Origin: CAYWEM01 sp964457225
GTDB taxonomy: Bacteria > Acidobacteriota > Aminicenantia > UBA2199
DNA length: 64,000 nucleotides
Direction of reading: 5' to 3'
Assembly (NCBI GenBank): GCA_964457225.1
Contig: CAYWEM010000004.1
Coordinates: 173,490-237,489, forward strand
Part shown: positions 8,682-17,354 of the stretch, piece after piece
How positions within the stretch are numbered: the stretch's first letter is position 1
How the letters are laid out: the number at the start of each line of letters is the position of its first letter
The notes under the pieces: generated by a model
Database searches by the model: none
What the model was told of the DNA's origin: nothing
The model's input: the letters and a program-made list of their open reading frames with translations, nothing else
Made by a program: the position numbers and the translations under genes

Positions 8682-9167
8682 ATGATTCCCACTGCAACCA
8701 ACGAGGCATTCAACCAGCAGATCAACGAAGAAATCTATTCCGCTTATCTTTACCTTTCCATGGCCGCTTATTTTGAGTCCCAAAACCTGGAGGGCTTTGC
8801 CCTATGGATGAAAAAACAGGCCGCCGAGGAAATGGAACATGCCATGAAGTTTTTTGCCCACATCAGTGAGCGCGGCGGCCGGGTGAAGCTTGATGCGATC
8901 AACAAGCCCCAGGTGGACTGGGATTCCCCTCAGGCAGCTTTCACCGATGCGGCCATGCATGAACAGCACATCAGTTCACGCATTCACGGCCTGCTGAAAA
9001 AAGCCATGGATGAGGGTGATTACGCCGCCCTGCCCATGTTGCACTGGTTCGTGGCCGAACAGATTGAAGAGGAAGATTCCGTGCAGAAGATAGCCGAACG
9101 CCTGGCTCTGATCGGTGACAAGGGCAACGGAATTTTCATGCTGGACCGGGAACTTGCCGGACGCTGA
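8682..9167 (+). CDS. Ferritin (non-haem, FtnA type)
   Basis: 161 residues with AGGAGGA before the ATG. Four-helix ferritin with E-rich ferroxidase residues: EEIYSAYLYLSMAAYFE near 16-32, EEMEHAMKFFAHI near 48-60, and EQIEEEDSVQKIAERL near 127-142. It stores iron after ferrous oxidation, cytoplasmic. It stands convergent to a flavodiiron/rubredoxin/rubrerythrin operon, consistent with defence against oxygen and free iron. Confidence 0.95.
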   Translation: MIPTATNEAFNQQINEEIYSAYLYLSMAAYFESQNLEGFALWMKKQAAEEMEHAMKFFAHISERGGRVKLDAINKPQVDWDSPQAAFTDAAMHEQHISSRIHGLLKKAMDEGDYAALPMLHWFVAEQIEEEDSVQKIAERLALIGDKGNGIFMLDRELAGR

Positions 9168-9214
9168 GCCGGCGGCCGGAACCATTCTTCCATCGGCTTG
9201 ACTCCGTACCTGAA

Positions 9215-9231
9215 CTGACCTTAAGGGTCAG
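9215..9231. terminator. Possible bidirectional hairpin between ferritin and flavodiiron genes
   Basis: CTGACC and GGTCAG arms around a short loop between two convergent genes. No T-run on either strand, so this is only suggestive. Confidence 0.25.
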
Positions 9232-9241
9232 GGAATATCAG

Positions 9242-10423
9242 TTAAAGGGGCAGGTCCCGGTGTTTTTCCGCCAGGGTGTCCGCCAGTTTTTCCAGTGCGC
9301 TGAAATCCTCGGAGCGGGGATAGCCTTTAACCACGATCGGCGGCAGTTTTTCACATTTAATAGCCGAGGTAAGCCCGTTTATAACGTCGACCAGTTTGCC
9401 GCCCCAGCTCTGTGAGGCAATCAGGCCCAATTGCCTGGTTTTTGGTTTAACCGCGCCCAGGAAGTAAGCCGCGCTGACTACGGTCGGGTGCGGACCGCCC
9501 AGCACGGTCGGTGATGCGATTACTATGCTGGCGGCGTCAACGGTTTCTATGGCCAGGCTGCCCAGGTCGGTCACGGTCAGGTTGAAGGGAATCACCGGCA
9601 GGTTTCGCTCGCACAGCGATCTGACCAGGTGATCGACCATGGCCGCGGTTGAACCGTGCATGGAAACAAAGGGCACCAGCACCTTGTTGTGCGGCGGGCC
9701 GTTGACCCAGTCATCGTAGGCACTGAGAATAAAACCGGGATCCTGGTAAACGGGTCCGTGGCTGGGGGCGATGATTGCCGGTTGCAGGCCCTTCACCCGC
9801 TCCAGGTATTTGGGGATCAGGTGACGGAAGGGCATCATGATTTCCGCGTAATAGCGCTTGGCCGCTTCATGAGTGCGCCGGGAATCGGTGACCTGGAGGG
9901 TGCTCTGGGCCAGGTGCGAACCCAGGAAATCGCAGGAAAAGAGAATCCGGTCCTCCACCAGGTAGGTCATCATGGTTTCCGGCCAGTGCACCCATGGACT
10001 GAGCAGAAACTGCAGGCTGCGATCACCCAGGCTGAGGAATTCTCCGTCGGTCACGGTCAGGAAATCCTCCGCCTGCAGGTCGAGCAGGTCGAGCAGGAAA
10101 TCACGGCACTTGGCATTGGTCACGATTTTGGCCCCGGGGTAGCGGGCCAGTACGGCCGGTAAGCCTCCGGAATGATCCTGTTCGGCATGGTTGGCCACTA
10201 TGTAGTCGAGTTTTTTCACGCCGGCCCGGTCAAGATTGGCCAGTAGTTCCGGGATGAAGGGAGGATCAACGGTATCGACCAGGACGGTTTTTTGACTGCC
10301 CTGTACCAGGTAAGCGTTGTAGGAAGTCCCGTCAGGCAGGGGGATAAGTTCGTCAAAGAGGCGGCGATGCCAATCCACCACCCCGACTCCGCGGACGGCG
10401 GGAGCCAGTTCGCATTGCTTCAT
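9242..10423 (-). CDS. Flavodiiron protein (oxygen/NO reductase)
   Basis: 393 residues, GAGGAGA before the ATG. The N-terminal metallo-beta-lactamase domain has H79-x-E81-x-D83-H84 (NHAEQDHSGG), the diiron ligands of active family members, with further His near 147 (SPWVHWPETM). The C-terminal flavodoxin domain begins near 245 with SMHGSTAAM, the FMN phosphate loop. It reduces O2 to water, or NO to N2O, with electrons from rubredoxin; the rubredoxin gene lies 20 bases upstream in the same operon. Confidence 0.93.
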   Translation of the reverse strand: MKQCELAPAVRGVGVVDWHRRLFDELIPLPDGTSYNAYLVQGSQKTVLVDTVDPPFIPELLANLDRAGVKKLDYIVANHAEQDHSGGLPAVLARYPGAKIVTNAKCRDFLLDLLDLQAEDFLTVTDGEFLSLGDRSLQFLLSPWVHWPETMMTYLVEDRILFSCDFLGSHLAQSTLQVTDSRRTHEAAKRYYAEIMMPFRHLIPKYLERVKGLQPAIIAPSHGPVYQDPGFILSAYDDWVNGPPHNKVLVPFVSMHGSTAAMVDHLVRSLCERNLPVIPFNLTVTDLGSLAIETVDAASIVIASPTVLGGPHPTVVSAAYFLGAVKPKTRQLGLIASQSWGGKLVDVINGLTSAIKCEKLPPIVVKGYPRSEDFSALEKLADTLAEKHRDLPL

Positions 10424-10443
10424 GAAATCTCCTCAGGGTTTTT

Positions 10444-10605
10444 TCAGGCCTCGGGCTCGAACTGGTCCTTGCCGACTCCGCACAGGGGACAAACCCAGTC
10501 TTCAGGCAACGATTCAAATGAAGTTCCGGCCGGAATACCGGCATCGGGGTCGCCGGTTGCCGGATCGTAGATGTAACCGCAGACCAGACATACGTATTTT
10601 TTCAT
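10444..10605 (-). CDS. Rubredoxin
   Basis: 53 residues, found by reading the minus strand between the flavodiiron and rubrerythrin-like genes. Two CxxC pairs, C6/C9 (VCLVCGYIYDP) and C39/C42 (WVCPLCGVGKDQF), bind one iron; DAGIPAGTSFESLPEDW is the standard family middle. AGGAGAAA precedes the ATG. It is the electron donor expected for the flavodiiron protein directly downstream. Confidence 0.96.
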   Translation of the reverse strand: MKKYVCLVCGYIYDPATGDPDAGIPAGTSFESLPEDWVCPLCGVGKDQFEPEA

Positions 10606-10623
10606 TTTTTTTCTCCTTTTACT

Positions 10624-11082
10624 TCAGTTTTCCTTGAGAATTTCCCGGTCATATATTTCTTCAAATGTATGCTTGTGCTTGCTTTCTTCGGCGGCCAGCC
10701 TGGAAAAAATACGGCGCTCCTGGTCATTGACCGCCTGGTCAGCCAGCTTCCGATACAGGTCCACCGCGGCCTGTTCTCTTTTCATGGCCACGATCAGGAC
10801 GTCCTGATAGCTCATTTCCGGAGCCGGGGGAGCGGCCACCAGGTAATCGGCTATTTTAAGGCCGATCGTCATTTTTTCCTCGAAATCGTCGTCTTTAAGC
10901 CCCTGGCGCCTGAGATCATGGAGAATGACTATGTGACCTTTTTCCATGGCTTCCAGTTCGGCGAGCAAGCCGGTGATTTCCTGAAAACGCGATATGCTCT
11001 GAAGCTCGCGGTAAAACTCCACGGCTTCCTCTTCCCGGGCGATGGCAAAATCGATGATTTCATTGATGGTTGTTGGGCTCAA
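10624..11082 (-). CDS. Rubrerythrin-like ferritin-fold diiron protein (no rubredoxin domain)
   Basis: About 152 residues. TTG 11082 is chosen because AGGAG lies five bases before it, and the longer GTG start at 11100 lies two bases after the -10 box. Seen: EEEAVEFYRELQ (first Glu helix), EAMEKGHIVILHDL (ExxH), REQAAVDLYRKL and AAEESKHKHTFEEIYD. These give the four-helix diiron pattern of rubrerythrins. The C-terminal rubredoxin part is absent, but a separate rubredoxin gene is next. By family it reduces peroxide. Confidence 0.85.
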   Translation of the reverse strand: MSPTTINEIIDFAIAREEEAVEFYRELQSISRFQEITGLLAELEAMEKGHIVILHDLRRQGLKDDDFEEKMTIGLKIADYLVAAPPAPEMSYQDVLIVAMKREQAAVDLYRKLADQAVNDQERRIFSRLAAEESKHKHTFEEIYDREILKEN

Positions 11083-11099
11083 TTTGTCTCCTGGCACCA

Positions 11100-11129
11100 A
11101 TTATAAGGAACTAACTTCAGGCAAGTCAA
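11100..11129 (-). promoter_or_regulatory. Promoter of the rubrerythrin-rubredoxin-flavodiiron operon
   Basis: Minus strand: TTGACT (11124-11129), 18-base spacer, TATAAT (11100-11105). It fixes the first start codon at 11082. No PerR or Fur-like dyad was obvious around it. Confidence 0.6.
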
Positions 11130-11181
11130 TAGAAACCCGGCGTGGGAATTGCGCCGGCTCAGGCAACAACAGCCGACCGGC

Positions 11182-11211
11182 TTGAAATATCAGTCTTTTA
11201 TGGAGTATTAT
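11182..11211 (+). promoter_or_regulatory. Promoter of the exported protein gene at 11218, leaderless geometry
   Basis: TTGAAA at 11182-11187, 18-base spacer, TATTAT at 11206-11211, then six bases to ATG 11218. A GGAG lies inside the promoter, 12 bases from the ATG. Confidence 0.45.
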
Positions 11212-11217
11212 TCAGCT

Positions 11218-11976
11218 ATGAAAAGGAAAAAATCGGTTCTACTCACAGCCTTGTTTCTGCCGACTCTGCTGGTGTTGTTTTTCATTTCCGGAGAGGCCTT
11301 TGCCGGGCCGAATCAGGATGAGACCCGGCAGGAAGAAAAGATGTTCATCCGGGTTACCGTCTATCCCACGGCCAGCCTCTCCCGCTACGATTACCAGAAT
11401 GACATCGATCTTTACGAATTAAGGGCTTACGTTGATGTCCGAGCCGGCTCCCCCGCCGGCAGGCAACTGGAAGAAGCGATAATCCTGGTTGCCGGGCAAA
11501 AACTGGAAATGGAGGAGGGTGTTTTTACGGCCCGGGTTCCAGTCAAGCGGGACCAGTTACCTGATTCTTTCAGCATTGAGATAAACTCCGAGGGTTTTGC
11601 CTTCTTTTCGGCTGTCTACCCCCTGCCCAATTGGCTGGTGATCGAGAGACCGCGGCCGGCGATTGTGAAAGCCGGCCGGGATCTGGAGGTGGCCTGGAGC
11701 TTCCGATCTGAAAAAGCCCCGGTCAACCTTCGATACAACGATTTCAAGACCGGTTCACCGCGCTTCAATCTCAATGACCTGGCCGACGGGGAAGCGCTTA
11801 TTCCAGGAAAACTGATCAACCCGGACAGCATAGTCCGCATCTATGTCATGAACTCCTGGATGTACAAGCGTTTCATCGAAGACCGCAACGTGGCCATGGG
11901 TTCGGAAGTCAACGTGATTCCCTGGTCCCAGGTCTTTCTGCGCACTTCGGATGATCAAAGTGAAGACAACCATTAA
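11218..11976 (+). CDS. Exported protein of unknown function
   Basis: 252 residues from ATG 11218. Lys-rich N-terminus, hydrophobic core and GEAFAG cleavage region make a clear signal peptide. The mature part looks like two beta-sandwich regions (FIRVTVYPTASLSRYDY and LVIERPRPAIVKAGRDLEVAWSF) and I recognise no family. Its 3' end overlaps the next gene by 26 bases, so it is probably co-translated with the barrel-like protein and may be its periplasmic partner. Confidence 0.65.
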   Translation: MKRKKSVLLTALFLPTLLVLFFISGEAFAGPNQDETRQEEKMFIRVTVYPTASLSRYDYQNDIDLYELRAYVDVRAGSPAGRQLEEAIILVAGQKLEMEEGVFTARVPVKRDQLPDSFSIEINSEGFAFFSAVYPLPNWLVIERPRPAIVKAGRDLEVAWSFRSEKAPVNLRYNDFKTGSPRFNLNDLADGEALIPGKLINPDSIVRIYVMNSWMYKRFIEDRNVAMGSEVNVIPWSQVFLRTSDDQSEDNH

Positions 11977-13231
11977 GCTTGCTTCTATGGCCATCTGGCT
12001 GTTTTTCAGCCTGTCTTTCCCTGTCATTTCCGGGACTGAACGCACCCTGCAGGACAGCCAGGCTCCGAAGGTTTTTCTGGATTGCCAGGCCAGGGGCTGT
12101 GATCTGAATTACATCCGCAAGGAAATCGGATTCGTCAATTACGTGCGTGACCGCGAAAGCGCGGAACTGCACGTGTTGATAACCACCCAGCCGACCGGGG
12201 CCGGCGGCCGTGAGTACACCCTGACCTTCCTGGGGCTGGGCCGGCACAAGGGCCGCGACGTGACTCTGAAGTACTATTCACGGCCGGGGGATTCTGAGGA
12301 CGATCTGCGCCGGGGCCTGGTCAGCACCCTGAGAAAAGGACTGGTGCCTTTTATCTATGATACCCCCCTGTCCGAGTTCATCTCGGTTTCATTTTCCGGC
12401 CCGCAGACCGGAGTTGAAACCAGGCCGGAAGATCCCTGGAAAAGCTGGGTTTTCAGCCTCGGTCTGCGAGGCAATGTCAACCTGGAATCGCAGTTTCGGG
12501 GAGTCAACTACAACCTTTCTCTTTCGGCCAACCGCACCACCGAGGCGGCCAAGTTTTTCGTCTGGCTGAACGGGGATTACAACAACCGGCGCTATTTTTT
12601 AACAGACGGCGATGAAATCCTGAGTCGCAGTCGCAGGCAGACCCTGTTCTCCAGGTACGTCAAGAGCATCGGCGGTCATTGGGCGGCCGGATTGTTTCTG
12701 CACCTCTACTCCTCCACTTACGACAATGCCGGGCTTTTCGCCACCATCGGCCCGGGCGTTGAATACAATTACTTTCCCTACGAACAGGCCACCCGCCGGG
12801 AACTGCGTTTTCAATACCGTCTGAACCTGGCCGAACGCAGGTACCTGGAGGAAACTATTTATCAGAAAATGCGCGAAACCCTGCTGAACCAGAGTCTGAG
12901 TGTTATCTTTGAACTGAAGGAGCCCTGGGGGAATGTCGGCATACTTTTGGAGGGTTCCAACTTCCTGCACGATTTCAGTAAAAACCGTATCCGGGTTGAT
13001 ACGGGCGTTTCTCTGCGTATTTCCAAGGGCCTGTCGGGGAGCGTGGACTTCGTTTATTCCCGGATCGGGGACCAGCTTTCCCTGCCGAAGGCTGAAGCCT
13101 CGCTGGAGGAAATTCTCCTGGAACTCAGGCGCCTGGCCACGTCTTACAACCTGCGCCTGCGCCTGGGACTGAGTTTCAGTTTCGGCTCGATTTACAGCCA
13201 CGTGGTCAACTCCCGCTTCGGCAACAACTGA
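11951..13231 (+). CDS. Probable outer-membrane beta-barrel protein
   Basis: 426 residues. A signal peptide ends near FPVISG. Residues about 30-140 form a small domain including a C-x(4)-C pair. From about 165 on, alternating polar/aromatic strands (VFSLGLRGNVNLESQF, YNLSLSANRTTEAAKFFVWL, RFQYRLNLAERRYLEE) end in LRLRLGLSFSFGS. That pattern suggests a barrel. Substrate or function unknown. The preceding exported protein overlaps it. An ATG at 11987 is an alternative start. Confidence 0.62.
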   Translation: MIKVKTTIKLASMAIWLFFSLSFPVISGTERTLQDSQAPKVFLDCQARGCDLNYIRKEIGFVNYVRDRESAELHVLITTQPTGAGGREYTLTFLGLGRHKGRDVTLKYYSRPGDSEDDLRRGLVSTLRKGLVPFIYDTPLSEFISVSFSGPQTGVETRPEDPWKSWVFSLGLRGNVNLESQFRGVNYNLSLSANRTTEAAKFFVWLNGDYNNRRYFLTDGDEILSRSRRQTLFSRYVKSIGGHWAAGLFLHLYSSTYDNAGLFATIGPGVEYNYFPYEQATRRELRFQYRLNLAERRYLEETIYQKMRETLLNQSLSVIFELKEPWGNVGILLEGSNFLHDFSKNRIRVDTGVSLRISKGLSGSVDFVYSRIGDQLSLPKAEASLEEILLELRRLATSYNLRLRLGLSFSFGSIYSHVVNSRFGNN

Positions 13232-13237
13232 AGCGGG
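13212..13237 (+). terminator. Strong hairpin across the stop codon of the barrel gene
   Basis: Eight-base perfect stem CCCGCTTC/GAAGCGGG with a ten-base loop, the right arm starting in the TGA. A T-run (13262-13266) comes only 24 bases later, so it may be a weak terminator or a 3'-end stabiliser. Confidence 0.35.
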
Positions 13238-13246
13238 GGCGGCAAC

Positions 13247-13275
13247 TTGCCCCGATCGGCCTTTTTCGGTATAAT
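13247..13275 (+). promoter_or_regulatory. Promoter of leuS-lptE-holA
   Basis: TTGCCC at 13247-13252, 17-base spacer, TATAAT at 13270-13275, followed by a leader of about 50 bases with AGGAG before ATG 13334. No T-box features seen. Confidence 0.55.
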
Positions 13276-13333
13276 TTTGCCCGTACCCGGACCGGAACTC
13301 TCTCCTCGGCAGGATCCAGGCAACAGGAGTCAC

Positions 13334-15772
13334 ATGAAATACGATTTCAAGGCCATTGAACGCAAGTGGCAGCAGCGCTGGAAGGAAGACCAGGTCTTCA
13401 AGGCTGTCAGCGCCGAGAACAAGAAAAAATTCTATTGCCTGGAAATGTTTCCCTATCCTTCCGGCCGGATTCACATGGGCCACGTGCGCAACTACTCCAT
13501 CGGGGATGTCATCAGTCGTTTCAAAATGATGCAGGGTTACGCCGTACTCCACCCCATGGGCTGGGATGCCCTTGGCCTGCCGGCCGAAAACGCGGCCATC
13601 AAGCACGGGGTGCACCCTGAGAAATGGACCCTGGACAACATTTCCTTCATGAAAAAACAGCTGCAGCGGCTGGGCCTGGCTTATGACTGGGACCGGGAGC
13701 TGGCCACCTGCCTGCCCGATTACTATCGCTGGAACCAGCTGATCTTCATCCAAATGTTCGAACGCGGCCTGGTTTACAAGAAGGAATCCCAGGTCAACTG
13801 GTGTTCATCCTGCTGTACCGTGCTGGCCAACGAGCAGGTTTGCGGCGGTTATTGCTGGCGCTGTGAAAGCGATATCACTCAGAAGAACCTCAACCAGTGG
13901 TTCGTGCGCATCACCGATTACGCCGAGGAACTGCTGGCCGCCCATCGTGAACTGGAAAAATGGCCGGCCAACGTGTTGACCATGCAGCAGAACTGGATCG
14001 GCAAGAGCCAGGGAGCTGAAATCGATTTTCAAATAGCAGGCCGAAATGAATCAATCCGGGTCTTCACCACCAGGCCGGACACCATTTTCGGCGCCACCTT
14101 CATGGTGCTGGCTCCGGAACATCCCCTGGTGGCTGAAATCACCAGCTCTGACCGGCGGCGTGAAGTTGAAGAATACGTACTTCGCGCCCAATGCGAGAGT
14201 GAAATAAACCGGTTGAGTACTGATAGAAAAAAAACCGGGGTGTTCACCGGAGCCCTGGCGCTCAATCCGGCCAACGGCGCCCGCATTCCGGTCTGGATCG
14301 CCGATTACGTCCTGCCCGGTTACGGCACCGGGGCCATCATGGCCGTCCCCGGCCAGGACGAACGCGACTGGGAGTTCGCCGAAACTTACGACTTGCCTAT
14401 CGTGCGGACCGTGACTCCCCCGCTGGACTGGGAGGGCCGGGCCTACACCGGTGAAGGCCTGACCGTCAATTCCGGTTTTCTTGACGGGCTGGCCCAGGAA
14501 GAAGCCAAGGCGGCAATAATCGCCTGGCTGGAGGAAAAGAATCTCGGCCGGGCCGCCACTACCTATCGTTTGCGCGACTGGCTGATTTCCCGACAGCGCT
14601 ACTGGGGCACCCCCATTCCCATGGTTTACTGCGAATCATGCGGCCTGGTACCTGAAGCACTGGAAAACCTGCCGGTGCTCCTGCCCCGGGAAGTGGAATT
14701 CTCGGCCGGCGGAATTTCTTCTCTGGCCGACCTGCCCGGGTTTTACCAGGCCACCTGCCCGAAATGCCAGGGCCCGGCCCGGCGGGAAACCGACACCATG
14801 GACACTTTTTTCGACTCATCCTGGTATTTCTTCCGCTACGCCGGTCCCAGCCGGGACCGGGCCTTCGACGCCGAGGAAGCCCGCCGCTGGATGCCGGTCG
14901 ATCTTTACATCGGCGGCGTCGAGCATGCCATATTGCATCTCATTTACGCCCGTTTCTTCACCAAGATATTCCGTGATTTCGGCTGGTTCGAGCTGGACGA
15001 GCCTTTCCCGCACCTGCTGACCCAGGGCATGGTCACCCTCAACGGTGAAACCATGTCCAAGTCCAAGGGCAACATCGTCGATCCGGACGAACTGCTGGAA
15101 CGTTACGGGGCTGACACGGTCAGGCTGTTCATACTGTTCGCCGCTCCCCCGGAAAAGAGCCTGGACTGGAGCGAATCCGGGGTGGAAGGCTGTTTCCGAT
15201 TCATCCAGCGGATCTGGTCGCTGTGCGAAAAGTTCGGAGATGCCGGTGTATCCTGCACCCGGGCGGAAAACGAGCTGGAAAAAGAACTTTACTGCAAGCT
15301 ACAGCAGACCATAAAAAAGGTGACCGACGACATTGCCGAGCGCTTTCACCTGAACACGGCGATCGCCGCACTGATGGAGCTTCTGAACGAATTCAGCCCG
15401 GCTTTTCCGGCTCTGCACCAGCAGGGGCGGGCCGGCTTCATCCGTTACTGCCTGGAGAACCTCCTGCGCCTGCTGGCCCCTTTCGCCCCGCACACGGCCA
15501 ACGAACTTTGGTCCAGGCTGGGCCATGACACTATGTTGGAGCGAACTCCCTGGCCGGAATGCGACCGGGAGGCCCTTCATTCCGAACAGGTCAACGTAAT
15601 GGTGCAGGTCAACGGCAAGATCCGGGACAAGATCTGCATCGCCCGGGACGCCCCTGACGAGGAAGTCACCAGGGCGGCCCTGGCGTCACCCCGGATCAGC
15701 GCCCTGATCGGCGACAAAACCCTGAAGAAGGTTATCGTGGTCAGGAACAAGATGGTCAGCCTGGTATGCTGA
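13334..15772 (+). CDS. leuS: Leucyl-tRNA synthetase
   Basis: 812 residues from ATG 13334 (AGGAG seven bases upstream). The class I signatures are present: HMGH at 47-50 and MSKSKGN near 573. The editing (CP1) domain with its Thr-rich segment VFTTRPDTIFGATF lies near 240-253, and a zinc-type insertion with CSSCC and CGGYCWRC near 157-180. It charges tRNA-Leu in the cytoplasm. The TGA stop shares its last base with the next ATG, so leuS, lptE-like and holA are coupled, a gene order well known in Gram-negative bacteria. Confidence 0.97.
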   Translation: MKYDFKAIERKWQQRWKEDQVFKAVSAENKKKFYCLEMFPYPSGRIHMGHVRNYSIGDVISRFKMMQGYAVLHPMGWDALGLPAENAAIKHGVHPEKWTLDNISFMKKQLQRLGLAYDWDRELATCLPDYYRWNQLIFIQMFERGLVYKKESQVNWCSSCCTVLANEQVCGGYCWRCESDITQKNLNQWFVRITDYAEELLAAHRELEKWPANVLTMQQNWIGKSQGAEIDFQIAGRNESIRVFTTRPDTIFGATFMVLAPEHPLVAEITSSDRRREVEEYVLRAQCESEINRLSTDRKKTGVFTGALALNPANGARIPVWIADYVLPGYGTGAIMAVPGQDERDWEFAETYDLPIVRTVTPPLDWEGRAYTGEGLTVNSGFLDGLAQEEAKAAIIAWLEEKNLGRAATTYRLRDWLISRQRYWGTPIPMVYCESCGLVPEALENLPVLLPREVEFSAGGISSLADLPGFYQATCPKCQGPARRETDTMDTFFDSSWYFFRYAGPSRDRAFDAEEARRWMPVDLYIGGVEHAILHLIYARFFTKIFRDFGWFELDEPFPHLLTQGMVTLNGETMSKSKGNIVDPDELLERYGADTVRLFILFAAPPEKSLDWSESGVEGCFRFIQRIWSLCEKFGDAGVSCTRAENELEKELYCKLQQTIKKVTDDIAERFHLNTAIAALMELLNEFSPAFPALHQQGRAGFIRYCLENLLRLLAPFAPHTANELWSRLGHDTMLERTPWPECDREALHSEQVNVMVQVNGKIRDKICIARDAPDEEVTRAALASPRISALIGDKTLKKVIVVRNKMVSLVC

Positions 15773-16278
15773 TGAAAAGAATTCCAATCCTGCTCCTGCT
15801 GTTGCCCCTGGCCTGGGCCTGCGGTTACCGGCTGACCGGCACCGGGGCGGTTTTGCCGGCCGAGGCCCGGACCATAGCCGTGCCCGATTTCAGGAATTCG
15901 ACCACCCGCTTCCAGGCCGAGCACTACGTCACTTTCGCAGTGCGTGAAAAACTGCTCCGCCGCAGCAGACTGCAGTTGGTGGAAGATCCGGCCGCGGCCG
16001 ATCTCTTCCTGCAGGGTGAAATCACCCAGTTCGAGGTGAAGGCCCTGTCTTATTCAGCGGCCGGGGCGGCCAATCTCTACCAGATCAGGATCAGGGTGAA
16101 CGTACTTCTTACCGAGGTCAAGAGCGGCGAACTGCTGCACGAGAGCCGCAACCTGACCTTCACCGACAACTACGAAACCGACAGCGGAGATTTCTTTTCC
16201 CAGGAAACGGAACAACTGCAGAAAATCGCCGAGCGCCTGGCGACCACCGTGGTTTCCGCCATCCTGGAAGGGTATTGA
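15772..16278 (+). CDS. lptE: LptE-like LPS assembly lipoprotein
   Basis: 168 residues from ATG 15772, coupled to leuS. Hydrophobic N-terminus ends in LAWACGY, a lipobox with Cys17. The rest (TIAVPDFRNSTTRFQAEHYVTFAVREKLLRRSRLQ, split here, then LFLQGEITQFEVKALSY) matches the LptE/LPS-assembly lipoprotein pattern. Together with LptD it would insert LPS at the outer membrane. Position between leuS and holA strongly supports the call, since sequence identity in this family is low. Confidence 0.82.
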   Translation: MKRIPILLLLLPLAWACGYRLTGTGAVLPAEARTIAVPDFRNSTTRFQAEHYVTFAVREKLLRRSRLQLVEDPAAADLFLQGEITQFEVKALSYSAAGAANLYQIRIRVNVLLTEVKSGELLHESRNLTFTDNYETDSGDFFSQETEQLQKIAERLATTVVSAILEGY

Positions 16279-17348
16279 TGCCGGACAGCGATTTTTTCCG
16301 CTTGATGACCGCCTGCGACCAGGGGCGTCCGACTCCTCCGGTGATCTTCCTGCACGGTTTTTACGAATTCCTGGGTGAAATCGCGCTGAACCGCCTGGTT
16401 GAGCTTTTCCTGCCCGAAAAGACCGAGATGAACTACCGGCGCTGTTACTTTGACGGGGAAGAGGCGCTGAGCTGGAGTGACCTCCTCCAGGAGGCGGCCA
16501 GCGCCAGTTTTTTCGTCCGCGGCCGGCGGGTGCTGGCCGCGGTGATCCGCGAGCGCAAGTATCTCGGCCTGCCGGGCAAGGAAGTCCAGCAGGAAATCCA
16601 GGCTTACCTGCGGGAGCCCAATCCCAACACTCTGCTGGTAATCTACCTTTCCCTGGACCTGGGCCGGGACGATTACAAGGGCCTCAAGAGCAAGGTTGAC
16701 GCCATGCGCCGCTTCCTGGCCCATGATAACGTGCTGGCCGTTGATCTGAACCGGGCCGGCGGCGCGGAAATCAGTGCTTACGCCAGAAGTTATTTCAGCA
16801 ACCAGGGCATCAAGATCACCCCCGCGGCCCAGGAACGCCTGCTGGACATCCTGGGTAACGAGCCGGCCCAGATCATCCAGCAATTGCCCAAGCTGGCCAT
16901 GGCCGCGGCCGAAAGCAAGGTCATCGACAGCGGCGACGTGGACAGCGTGATCACCGGGATTTCCAGCCATTCCATCTGGGAGCTGACCGAGGCCGTGGAA
17001 AAGGGCGATATCTGCGCCTACCTGAACATCCTGCGTTTCCTGTTCCGCAACAGCATTGCCCCGACTTTCATCATCGGCACCCTGGTGGCTTATTACAACC
17101 GCATTTTCATCGCCAAGTTCCTGCTGCAGCAGAAGTTCGGCGTTTCGGACATCGGCCGGGTGCTCAACCAGCCTTCCTTTCTGCTCGATTCCTTCATCAG
17201 GCTGGTCAAGGGTTTTTCCCCGGCGCGCATCGACGGGGTCTGCCGCCTGTTGCGCCGGCTGGACGGCGGAGCCAAGAGCAACGGCGAGGAATGGGCCCGT
17301 TCGGCCCTGCAGAACCTGATCTTCGAACTGCGGGCCCTGCCCCGCTGA
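16278..17348 (+). CDS. holA: DNA polymerase III delta subunit
   Basis: 356 residues from ATG 16278, which shares a base with the preceding stop. HolA-like order: an N-terminal AAA+-like region without a working P-loop (VIFLHGFYEFLGEIALNRL), then AYARSYFSNQGIKITPAAQERLLDILGNE, then SIWELTEAVEKGD, then a C-terminal helical collar. It opens the beta clamp as part of the clamp loader. Gene order leuS-lptE-holA supports it. Confidence 0.88.
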   Translation: MPDSDFFRLMTACDQGRPTPPVIFLHGFYEFLGEIALNRLVELFLPEKTEMNYRRCYFDGEEALSWSDLLQEAASASFFVRGRRVLAAVIRERKYLGLPGKEVQQEIQAYLREPNPNTLLVIYLSLDLGRDDYKGLKSKVDAMRRFLAHDNVLAVDLNRAGGAEISAYARSYFSNQGIKITPAAQERLLDILGNEPAQIIQQLPKLAMAAAESKVIDSGDVDSVITGISSHSIWELTEAVEKGDICAYLNILRFLFRNSIAPTFIIGTLVAYYNRIFIAKFLLQQKFGVSDIGRVLNQPSFLLDSFIRLVKGFSPARIDGVCRLLRRLDGGAKSNGEEWARSALQNLIFELRALPR

Positions 17349-17354
17349 CCACCA

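Noticed and set aside
12599..13753. Minus-strand ORF of 384 codons across the barrel gene and leuS start
   Set aside because: It crosses two real genes and an intergenic promoter; no motif and no ribosome site.
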